A stretch of DNA of 64,000 nt from assembly GCF_016031635.1 (NCBI RefSeq), contig NZ_JACEGD010000025.1, positions 31,386 through 95,385 of the forward strand. Direction: 5' to 3'. This DNA comes from Bradyrhizobium diversitatis (GTDB lineage Bacteria; Pseudomonadota; Alphaproteobacteria; Rhizobiales; Xanthobacteraceae). The notes beneath the pieces are model-generated. The model saw nothing but the letters and a program-made list of their open reading frames with translations, was not told the DNA's origin and did no database searches. Shown here in pieces: positions 8,563 to 15,839 of the stretch. How positions within the stretch are numbered: position 1 is the stretch's first letter; the number at the start of each line of letters is the position of its first letter. A program made the translations under genes and the position numbers.

Positions 8563-10224
8563 TTACATCGCCTCGTAGTTCGGGCCGCCGCCGCCCTCGG
8601 GCGGAACCCAGGTGATGTTGCCATTGGGATCCTTCACGTCGCAGGTTTTGCAATGGACGCAGTTCTGCGCGTTGATCTGGAAGCGCGGGCCTGAGCCCTC
8701 CTCGATCCATTCATAGACGCCGGCCGGACAATAGCGGTTCGAAGGACCGGCAAAGACGTCATGTTCGGAGGTCTTCTGGAGGTTCATGTCCGTCACCTTC
8801 AGATGGACCGGCTGATCCTCCTCATGATTGGTGTTGGACAGGAACACCGAGGACAGCTTGTCGAACGAGATCTTCCCGTCCGGCTTCGGGTAGGCCTTGG
8901 GCGCATGGCTCTTGGCAGGATCGAGCGTGGCGCGGTCGGGCTTGGCGTGCGACTGGGTGCCGAACAGCGAGGCGCCGAACAGCGTGTTGCACCACATGTC
9001 GAAGCCGCCCAGCGCAACGCCCAGCACCGTGCCGAACTTCGACCACAGCGGCTTGACGTTGCGGACCAGGAACAAATCCTTGCCGACGGACGACGTGCGC
9101 CAGGCATTCTCGTATTCGACGAGTTCGTCATTAACGCGATCGGCGGCAATCGCGGCTGCGACGTGCTCGGCGGCGAGCATGCCGGTGCCCATCGCATTGT
9201 GCACGCCCTTGATGCGCGGCACGTTGACGAAGCCAGCCGCGCAGCCGATCAGCGCGCCGCCGGGGAAGCTGAGCTTCGGCACCGACTGGTAACCGCCCTC
9301 GGTGATCGCGCGCGCTCCGTAGGCGAGCCGTTTGGCGCCTTCGAAGGTGCCGCGGATCGAGGGATGGGTCTTGAAGCGCTGGAATTCGTCGAAGGGCGAC
9401 AGGTAGGGATCATCGTAGTTGAGATGGACGACGAAGCCGACGGCAACGAGATTGTCGTCATAATGATAGAGGAACGAGCCGCCGCCGGTCTTCATGTCGA
9501 GCGGCCAGCCGAACGAATGCTGGATCAGGCCCTTCTGGTGCTTGGCGGGATCGATCTGCCAGACTTCCTTGAGGCCGATGCCGAATTTCGGCGGCTCGCT
9601 CTTGGCATCCAGCGCGAATTTGTTGATGAGGTGTTTGGTCAGGCTGCCGCGGGCGCCTTCGGCGAACAACGTGTACTTACCGAGCAATTCCATGCCGCGG
9701 GTGAAAGAGTCCTTCGGCTTGCCGTCGCGGCCGATGCCCATGTCTCCGGTGGCGATGCCCTTGACCTTGCCGTCCTCGTCATAGAGCACTTCGGTCGCCG
9801 CGAAGCCCGGATAGATCTCGACGCCGAGCGCCTCGGCCTTGCGCGCCAGCCAGCGGCAGACATTGCCGAGCGAGCCGATGTAGCAGTGATGATTGTCCAT
9901 CAGCGGCGGCATCAGAAAATTCGGCAGCTTGATCGCGCCGCCGGCCGTCATCCAGTAGAAGCGGTCGTCCTTGACCTGCGTCTTCAGCGGGCAGTCGGCA
10001 TCCTCGCGCCAGTCCGGGACCAGCTTGTCGAGCCCGGCCGGATCGATCACCGCACCGGAGAGAATATGCGCGCCGACCTCGGAGCCCTTCTCCACCACGA
10101 CCACGTTGAGATCGGCGTTGAGCTGCTTCAGCCGGATCGCGGCGGACAGACCGGAGGGGCCGGCGCCGACGATGACGACGTCGAATTCCATGGATTCGCG
10201 CGGGGGAAGTTCTTCGGTGCTCAT
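8563..10224 (-). CDS. etfQO: electron transfer flavoprotein-ubiquinone oxidoreductase
   Basis: ETF-QO passes electrons from electron transfer flavoprotein, reduced by acyl-CoA and other dehydrogenases, to ubiquinone at the inner membrane. The 553-residue protein has the N-terminal FAD fold (VVIVGAGPSGLSAAIRL), the internal GWPLDMKTGGGSFLYH region, and the C-terminal iron-sulfur segment with YCPAGVYEW and NCVHCKTCDVKDP, giving the four cysteines of the [4Fe-4S] cluster. Length and motif order match the family. The divergent uracil-DNA glycosylase gene starts 135 bases away. No etfAB genes are in the window. Confidence 0.96.
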   Translation of the reverse strand: MSTEELPPRESMEFDVVIVGAGPSGLSAAIRLKQLNADLNVVVVEKGSEVGAHILSGAVIDPAGLDKLVPDWREDADCPLKTQVKDDRFYWMTAGGAIKLPNFLMPPLMDNHHCYIGSLGNVCRWLARKAEALGVEIYPGFAATEVLYDEDGKVKGIATGDMGIGRDGKPKDSFTRGMELLGKYTLFAEGARGSLTKHLINKFALDAKSEPPKFGIGLKEVWQIDPAKHQKGLIQHSFGWPLDMKTGGGSFLYHYDDNLVAVGFVVHLNYDDPYLSPFDEFQRFKTHPSIRGTFEGAKRLAYGARAITEGGYQSVPKLSFPGGALIGCAAGFVNVPRIKGVHNAMGTGMLAAEHVAAAIAADRVNDELVEYENAWRTSSVGKDLFLVRNVKPLWSKFGTVLGVALGGFDMWCNTLFGASLFGTQSHAKPDRATLDPAKSHAPKAYPKPDGKISFDKLSSVFLSNTNHEEDQPVHLKVTDMNLQKTSEHDVFAGPSNRYCPAGVYEWIEEGSGPRFQINAQNCVHCKTCDVKDPNGNITWVPPEGGGGPNYEAM

Positions 10225-10359
10225 CTGATCTCAGCCCTTGAGACGGTCCTCGGTCGTTTGCGCCCTCTTGTTTCCGATTTTTCCGGGTAGGACAACCATG
10301 GAAATGCGTTTCGTCGGGGTGCAAGGCCGTCCAAGGTGATATAAAAGTCAGACTTTCCC

Positions 10360-11172
10360 ATGATCCCCGAACCCGCACCCACCGTCCGAGAGCTGCTCGC
10401 CTTCTATCTGGAGGCCGGTGTTGACTGCGCGCTTGCGGAGGAACCGATCGACCGCCTGGCGGAAATCGATGCTCCGCCGCCCAGCCCGCGCACGGCGCCG
10501 GTCGAGGCACCGCGGCCGGTCGCCGCGCCCGCGGTCATGCGCGGCGAAGCCGCGCCTGCACCGGACGTCGCCATCGCCTCGGCACGCGAGGCCGCGCGCA
10601 CAGCGCCGACGCTGGAGGCGCTGCGCGAGCTGATGCAGGGCTTCGAAGGCTGCGCGCTGAAGCACACCGCAACGCGGCTGGTGTTCGCCGACGGCAATCC
10701 GCAGGCGCGCATCATGTTCGTCGGCGAAGCGCCGGGCCGCGACGAGGACATTGAGGGGCTGCCTTTCGTCGGACGCAGCGGCAAGCTGCTCGACCTCATG
10801 ATCGGCGCGATCGGGCTCAACCGCAGCACCGCCTACATCGCGAACGTCATTCCCTGGCGACCGCCCGGCAACCGCACGCCGACGCCGCAGGAGACGCAGA
10901 TCTGCCTGCCCTTCATCCAGCGCCATATCGAACTCGTGAACCCGGACGTGCTGGTGACGCTCGGCAATCCCTCGACGCAGACTCTGCTCGGAACGCGTGA
11001 AGGCATCATGCGCACCCGCGGCCGCTGGTTCGATTACGACACCGGCGGGCGCACCATCCGCGCGCTGCCGACATTCCACCCGGCCTATCTCCTGCGCTCG
11101 CCATCCTACAAGCGATTGGCCTGGCAGGACCTGCGGTCGATCGCGAAGGTGCTGGCGCAAGGCGCGACGTAA
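10360..11172 (+). CDS. family 4-type uracil-DNA glycosylase with half the iron-sulfur ligands
   Basis: A 270-residue uracil-DNA glycosylase of the family 4 type, which removes uracil from DNA to start base-excision repair. Motif A is GEAPGRDED (about residue 122), and motif B is FHPAYLLRS near the end. An N-terminal extension of about 80 residues rich in Ala and Pro precedes the catalytic domain. Family 4 enzymes carry four [4Fe-4S] cysteines in a C-X2-C and a C-X15-C pair. Here Cys98 is followed by Lys101, and Trp166 is followed by Cys182, so one cysteine of each pair is replaced. The protein may therefore lack the cluster. It diverges from etfQO. Confidence 0.85.
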   Translation: MIPEPAPTVRELLAFYLEAGVDCALAEEPIDRLAEIDAPPPSPRTAPVEAPRPVAAPAVMRGEAAPAPDVAIASAREAARTAPTLEALRELMQGFEGCALKHTATRLVFADGNPQARIMFVGEAPGRDEDIEGLPFVGRSGKLLDLMIGAIGLNRSTAYIANVIPWRPPGNRTPTPQETQICLPFIQRHIELVNPDVLVTLGNPSTQTLLGTREGIMRTRGRWFDYDTGGRTIRALPTFHPAYLLRSPSYKRLAWQDLRSIAKVLAQGAT

Positions 11173-11185
11173 CCACATGCGCGGC

Positions 11186-11288
11186 GTCATTCCGGGGCGC
11201 GGCAAAGCCGCGAGCCCGGAATCCATTCATCCACCAACTCTGCCGCTCGATGGATTCCGGGCTCTCGCTTCGCGAGCCCCGGAATGAC
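11186..11288. repeat. palindromic repeat, GTCATTCCGGGGC family
   Basis: An inverted repeat of about 100 bases whose ends read GTCATTCCGGGGC and GCCCCGGAATGAC, with an inner pair GGATTCCGGGCTC / GAGCCCGGAATCC. It fills the gap between the convergent glycosylase and glycosyltransferase genes. Other copies of this family lie at 29448, 30808, 49140 and 56653. Confidence 0.85.
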
Positions 11289-11300
11289 AACGTGCGTGGC

Positions 11301-12809
11301 CTAAGTCCCCTTCGGCCGCACGATGGCCCAGCCGATGCGCAGCAGCTGCTGGCGGCCGGTCACCAGCCATTCGAAGGCGCGCGGGACTTCCGGCACGATG
11401 CCGGGGAAGCGCTTGAGGATGTCCGGCGGCGGGGTGCCGGCGGTATCGGACGCGCGCCAGACCACGACGCCGCCTGTCTCGCTGAATTTTGCCTGATCCA
11501 TCCACGGCGTGCGCGCAGGAACGGCATCGATGAACAGATGCGGCCGGCCGGAATGCAGCGCGATCAGGCTGGCGAGTTGCGTCTCGCCGGCGACGGCACG
11601 CAGGCGATGGTTGGTGCGACGGGCAAAGCTCTCGTCGAAGAAGTCCGAGATCGCGCGCGCCGGCATCGAGGTCGCAATTTCGTTGGCGCCGGTCCAGGGC
11701 AGGAACAGGACGGCGAGCACCACGCCGGCCGCGGGCGCAATGATGGCAGCAGCCCATACCATGCGCAGCATCCGCGTGCGGCGCATCGCGATGAGATCGC
11801 CGGCCGCAACGACCACGGCGAGCCCGGGCATGACCAGCACGACACCGGCGCCGCCGACGACGGAGTCGAGCCCGAGCAGGCCGGAAATCAGCACCGCGCC
11901 GAGCGGCGGAGCCAGCGCGAAGAAATACACGAAGTTGCGCGCGAGTGGCTCGACCGTCGGGCGGTAGATGATCGGCGGTTCCTCGCCCTTGCCGTCGAAC
12001 AGCCCGGTGTTGAGGAAGGTCAGCGCCGGGATCGCGGCAGCCCCGAGCACGAGTCCGCCGAACAGCCAGGCCGCGTGCAGCGCGCGGGCGTTGAGCTCGG
12101 CGACTTGCGGCAAGGCCGGCATTGTCAACGTCTCGGCCCGCACCAGCCACACCGCATAGGGCAGCGCCAGCACGGCGACGACGATCAGTGCAAAGAGCGG
12201 ATCGAGCCCGCGCAGCGTCCGCCGGCCGCCGGCGGTCGAGACCGCGAAGACGACGATCAGCAGGAGGAGAAAGATCGCCGCCGGTGTCGTCAGCAGCAGG
12301 AGGCCCGCTTCGATCGACCAGGCGAACCAGGCATTGCCGCGACGCTGGCCGATGATCTGCCAGGAATGCAGCAGCAAGAGCGCCCAGAGCGGCCGCGCCA
12401 GCACCAGGGGGCCGAAGTCGAGCGTAGGCGAGGAGAAGGCCAGCACTGTCATCGTCAGCAGCACGGCGAGCACCGCCTGCTGCGAGCCGACCACGGCACG
12501 GGAGAGATGGTAGAGCGCGATGAAGGTCGCGATCTCGCAGAGCTGGGCGAGGACATAGACGCCCAGCATGTGCCCGCCGGCGGCACGATAGGCGATGTCG
12601 GCGAGCCAGACCGGCAGCGGCGGGCCGAGATCGGTGCCGACCTGGTATTCCCTCCCGAAGGCCAGCAGCGTCGCGAGGTTGCCGGGCGGGCTGCGGTAGA
12701 ACACCAGCGCCACGAACAGCCACATCAAAGCCTGGAGCAGCACGGCAATCCACACGATCAGCCGCGGCCGGGCGCGAATGAGCTCGATGACCAGGGAGGT
12801 AAACCGCAT
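11301..12809 (-). CDS. family 39-like membrane glycosyltransferase
   Basis: A polytopic inner-membrane protein of 502 residues with roughly ten hydrophobic segments, matching the shape of ArnT/PMT-type (GT39, GT-C fold) enzymes that use polyprenyl-phosphate sugars. After the first membrane helix the first periplasmic loop has an acidic stretch (GREYQVGTDLGPPLPVWLAD), where GT-C enzymes keep catalytic Asp/Glu residues. The C-terminal soluble part (from about residue 385) is periplasmic by position. It is probably the last gene of a minus-strand run with rnhB. Acceptor and sugar are unknown. Confidence 0.7.
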   Translation of the reverse strand: MRFTSLVIELIRARPRLIVWIAVLLQALMWLFVALVFYRSPPGNLATLLAFGREYQVGTDLGPPLPVWLADIAYRAAGGHMLGVYVLAQLCEIATFIALYHLSRAVVGSQQAVLAVLLTMTVLAFSSPTLDFGPLVLARPLWALLLLHSWQIIGQRRGNAWFAWSIEAGLLLLTTPAAIFLLLLIVVFAVSTAGGRRTLRGLDPLFALIVVAVLALPYAVWLVRAETLTMPALPQVAELNARALHAAWLFGGLVLGAAAIPALTFLNTGLFDGKGEEPPIIYRPTVEPLARNFVYFFALAPPLGAVLISGLLGLDSVVGGAGVVLVMPGLAVVVAAGDLIAMRRTRMLRMVWAAAIIAPAAGVVLAVLFLPWTGANEIATSMPARAISDFFDESFARRTNHRLRAVAGETQLASLIALHSGRPHLFIDAVPARTPWMDQAKFSETGGVVVWRASDTAGTPPPDILKRFPGIVPEVPRAFEWLVTGRQQLLRIGWAIVRPKGT

Positions 12810-12955
12810 GCAACGTCCGAATGATGCAGCCAGTCCAGCCGGCCCTATTCGCTCACGAACACTTTGATAAGGGGCACCGCGCGTCGTGGCAACTTCGGTC
12901 TGCCCCCTCTCCCCGTTCTTACAGGCTGAGGCACAAGCACACCTGAGCTATCGGT

Positions 12956-13018
12956 CGTCATGCCCGGGCTTGGGACGGTGTGTAAGGCGTGGATGGCGGG
13001 TCAAGCCCGGCCATGACG
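12956..13018. repeat. short palindromic repeat, GTCATGCCCGGGCTTG family
   Basis: A 63-base hairpin whose ends are CGTCATGCCCGGGCTTG and CAAGCCCGGCCATGACG. It sits directly before the 3' end of rnhB and after the start region of the glycosyltransferase gene. A second copy with the same ends is at 42203-42285. Confidence 0.8.
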
Positions 13019-13041
13019 GATGGTAGAGCTGTGGGGTCGAT

Positions 13042-13914
13042 TCAGAGATTTGCCGAGACGTCGATCTCGACGGCCGCGTCCACTTGCACCTCGACTGCTG
13101 TCGCCGCGAACAGATCCTGCACCGGCTCGACCGTCCATGGCATATGCTTGGCGCGGGCGGCGACGACGGGGGCGAAGAAGCTGCGGTGGTGGATGGTGGG
13201 ACCCAGCCGGTCGAGCGCCTCGAGGTGCTCGGGGACGGCATAGCCCTTGTGCTGCTCGAAGCCGTAGCCGGGGCAATCCTGCGCCAGCGCACACATCAGC
13301 CGGTCGCGCGTCACCTTGGCGACGATGGATGCCGCAGCGATCGACAGCACGATACCGTCGCCGCCGATCACGGCCTCGCAATCGCATTCGGTGTCGAGCC
13401 GATCGCGGCCGTCGACGAAGACATGCCTGGGCGTCTCGGGCAGTGCCACCACGGCGCGCTTCAGCGCCCACAGCGAGGCACGCAGGATGTTGTCGCGGTC
13501 GATCCGCGAGGGCGAGGCGACGGCGACCGAGACCTGCGCGGTGGCGCAGATCTTGTCGAACAGCTTCTCGCGCTCCTCGGCAGTCAACCGTTTCGAATCA
13601 TCGATGCCGCGCGGGATGTGGTCGGGATCGAGAATCACAGCGGCCGCCACCACGGGGCCGGCGAGCGGGCCGCGGCCTGCCTCGTCGCAGCCGGCGACCG
13701 GCCAGACCCCGCGCTTGATCAGCGCGCGCTCGCGGCGGAAGCTGGGGGGAGCAATGGCAATGATGCCTTTATTGCCGGCAGGAACCTTCGAAGCCTTGAC
13801 TGCAGATGTTTTGGCCGCAGGCGTCTCAGCCGGCTTGGCAGACGCAGCCTTCTTCGCAGCCGCCTTTGTTGGCGCGTCTTTGGCTGGGTTCTTGGCGGAC
13901 GTGTCCCGAATCAT
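13042..13914 (-). CDS. rnhB: ribonuclease HII with a basic N-terminal tail
   Basis: RNase HII cuts the RNA strand of RNA-DNA hybrids and removes single ribonucleotides left in DNA. The catalytic core shows GCDEAGRGPLAGPVVAAAV, DDSKRLTAEER, VDGRDRLDTECDCEAVIGGD and SIAAASIVAKVTRDRLM, with the expected acidic residues. About 70 residues precede the core; the first 50 are rich in Lys and Ala (AKDAPTKAAAKKAASAKPAE), resembling a histone-H1 tail, longer than the usual enzyme of about 200-220 residues. ATG 13914 is chosen over an upstream in-frame ATG at 13950 because the tail begins there. It follows the VOC gene by 72 bases. Confidence 0.93.
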   Translation of the reverse strand: MIRDTSAKNPAKDAPTKAAAKKAASAKPAETPAAKTSAVKASKVPAGNKGIIAIAPPSFRRERALIKRGVWPVAGCDEAGRGPLAGPVVAAAVILDPDHIPRGIDDSKRLTAEEREKLFDKICATAQVSVAVASPSRIDRDNILRASLWALKRAVVALPETPRHVFVDGRDRLDTECDCEAVIGGDGIVLSIAAASIVAKVTRDRLMCALAQDCPGYGFEQHKGYAVPEHLEALDRLGPTIHHRSFFAPVVAARAKHMPWTVEPVQDLFAATAVEVQVDAAVEIDVSANL

Positions 13915-13986
13915 GGCCGGGATCGTGCGCAAGGGGCTTCGCCGGCGCAACCGGGAACCCAGGATATTCCCACTATTCAGGCCGTC

Positions 13987-14442
13987 CTAGTCCGCCAGAT
14001 GCACCCGGCGGTCCTCGCCTACCTCGATACCAGGCGCGACCACGACCTCCCAAGCATGGCCGTCGGGGTCGGTGAAATAGCCGGAATAGCCGCCGTAGTC
14101 GGTCTCGTGCGCCGCCTTCAGCAAGCTGGCCCCCTTCCCGATAGCGAAGGCCAGCACCGCATCGACCTCCTCACGCGTCCGGCAGTTCCAGGCGAGCGTC
14201 ATGCCGCGAAAAGTCGACGGCCTCGGCGCGTCCTGCAAGACCGCATCTGCCGCGAGCTGATCCCACGGATACAGGGCGAGCACCGGACCGCCGGTATCGT
14301 AGAAGGCGACGGCCTCGCCGGTTGCCTTCAGCCGGCGCGAGAAGCCGAGTGCATCGTAAAAGGCGATGCTGGCGCGGATGTCGCTCACGCCAAGCGTGAC
14401 GACGGTGAGCCTCGGCACCGGAGCCGCCAATTCCTGACTCAT
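13987..14442 (-). CDS. VOC (glyoxalase/bleomycin resistance) family protein
   Basis: A 151-residue protein of the vicinal oxygen chelate superfamily, in which paired beta-alpha-beta-beta-beta units form a metal site. The N-terminal unit is LTVVTLGVSDIRASIAFYDALGF and the C-terminal unit ends YFTDPDGHAWEVVVAPG. The first-unit histidine position seems to be replaced, so metal binding is uncertain. The start at ATG 14442 gives the normal family length; it is 23 bases after the radical SAM gene, so co-transcription is likely. The function is not assigned. Confidence 0.8.
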   Translation of the reverse strand: MSQELAAPVPRLTVVTLGVSDIRASIAFYDALGFSRRLKATGEAVAFYDTGGPVLALYPWDQLAADAVLQDAPRPSTFRGMTLAWNCRTREEVDAVLAFAIGKGASLLKAAHETDYGGYSGYFTDPDGHAWEVVVAPGIEVGEDRRVHLAD

Positions 14443-14465
14443 GCCATGCCTCTTCCACCTTCCCG

Positions 14466-15629
14466 TCAGAACAGGCTGAGCTGATCGCCGTTCCGCTTCG
14501 GCCGCGCAAAGTGATCCGTGGTCAGCTTGGAACGCCGCTTGTTGAGACCGAGCCTGTCGCAGGCGATCTCGAAGCGGCGGCCGATGGTCCAGGCCATCGG
14601 GCCGGTGCCCTTCATCCGCTCGCCCCATTTGGCATCGTAGTCGCGCCCGCCGCGCATGTCGCGAATCAGGGTGAAGACGTGGCGATAGCGGTCCGGATAG
14701 TTCGCCATCAGCCATTCGCGGAAGAGATCGCGAACCTCCAGCGGCAGCCGCAGCAACACATAGGAGGCTTCCTTGACGCCGGCATGGGCGGCGGCATCGA
14801 GGATGCGCTCGATCTCGGCATCATTCAGCGCGGGGATCACGGGCGCGACCATCACCGTGGTCGGAATGCCGGCATCAGAGAGCCGCTTCAGCGCCTCCAG
14901 CCGCTTCGGCGGCGTCGAGGCCCTCGGCTCCATGGTTCGCGCCAGCTTCGGATCGAGCGAGGTGACAGAAATGGCGACCTTGGCGAGATTGCGTTTGGCC
15001 ATCCGCTGGAGAATGTCGATGTCGCGCACGACCAGCGCCGATTTGGTGACGATGCCGACAGGATGGCTGGCGCGTTCCAGCACCTCGAGGATTCCGCGCA
15101 TGATCTTTCGCTCGCGCTCGATCGGCTGGTAGGGATCGGTGTTGGTGCCGATCGCGATCATCCTGGGTTCGTAGCCGGGGGCGGCAAGCTCCTTCTCGAG
15201 CAACGCCGGCGCCTCGGGCTTCACGAACAGCTTCGACTCGAAATCCAGCCCCGGCGAGAGGCCGAGATAGGCATGCGTCGGCCGCGCGAAGCAGTAGACG
15301 CAGCCGTGCTCGCAGCCGCGATAGGGATTGATCGAGCGGTCGAAGCCGATGTCTGGGGAATCGTTGCGGGTGATCACCTTGCGCGAGGTGTCGACACCGA
15401 TACTGGTCTTGAACGGCGGTAGCTCTTCCAGGCTCTGCCAGCCGTCATCGAAAGCGACCCGGGCCTCGGCCTCGTAGCGGCCGCTGGCATTGGATTGCGC
15501 GCCCCGGCCTCGCCTTCGCGCGCGATCGATGGCGACGCCAAGCTCGGGGAAATCTGAAGGCGCACCCGCCGGCTCGGAGGGCGCCGTGACCGGCGGGTGC
15601 TTGAGAGCATGAGAGGATGCTGGACTCAT
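14466..15629 (-). CDS. PA0069-family radical SAM protein
   Basis: A radical S-adenosylmethionine protein of 387 residues related to the PA0069 / Rv2578c group and distantly to spore photoproduct lyase. The [4Fe-4S] motif is YRGCEHGCVYCFARP (CX3CX2C), followed by GTNTDPYQPIERERKIMRGIL and a TIM-barrel-like body. The C-terminus ends with KRNGDQLSLF. Substrate is unknown; members of the group are often adjacent to DNA-repair genes, and rnhB is two genes downstream here. ATG 15629 is preferred over one 21 bases upstream. Confidence 0.88.
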   Translation of the reverse strand: MSPASSHALKHPPVTAPSEPAGAPSDFPELGVAIDRARRRGRGAQSNASGRYEAEARVAFDDGWQSLEELPPFKTSIGVDTSRKVITRNDSPDIGFDRSINPYRGCEHGCVYCFARPTHAYLGLSPGLDFESKLFVKPEAPALLEKELAAPGYEPRMIAIGTNTDPYQPIERERKIMRGILEVLERASHPVGIVTKSALVVRDIDILQRMAKRNLAKVAISVTSLDPKLARTMEPRASTPPKRLEALKRLSDAGIPTTVMVAPVIPALNDAEIERILDAAAHAGVKEASYVLLRLPLEVRDLFREWLMANYPDRYRHVFTLIRDMRGGRDYDAKWGERMKGTGPMAWTIGRRFEIACDRLGLNKRRSKLTTDHFARPKRNGDQLSLF

Positions 15630-15682
15630 GCAACCAAGATAGCACGGCACGGGAACAAATCAAGAACACAAACAAAAAACGT

Positions 15683-15705
15683 GAAAACAACCCCATGCAC
15701 AGTAG
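15683..15705. repeat. short conserved repeat, copy 1
   Basis: A 23-base sequence whose core AAAACAACCCCATGCACAG is identical to positions 62544-62566. It lies in the divergent gap between the radical SAM gene and phosphoketolase. Similarity continues loosely on both sides, including a cttgacc-like block about 45 bases downstream in each copy. Confidence 0.8.
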
Positions 15706-15839
15706 AGCTGCCCAAACTTCGCGCGCCCGCCTTTGACCTCACGCAACACGGCCGTCACGACGATCCCCTTTCATGCCCGACGGATCGATCGCCCCGGAAC
15801 CGGGTTGGTGACGATCGGGAAGTGAAGGTCGGCAGGAAC

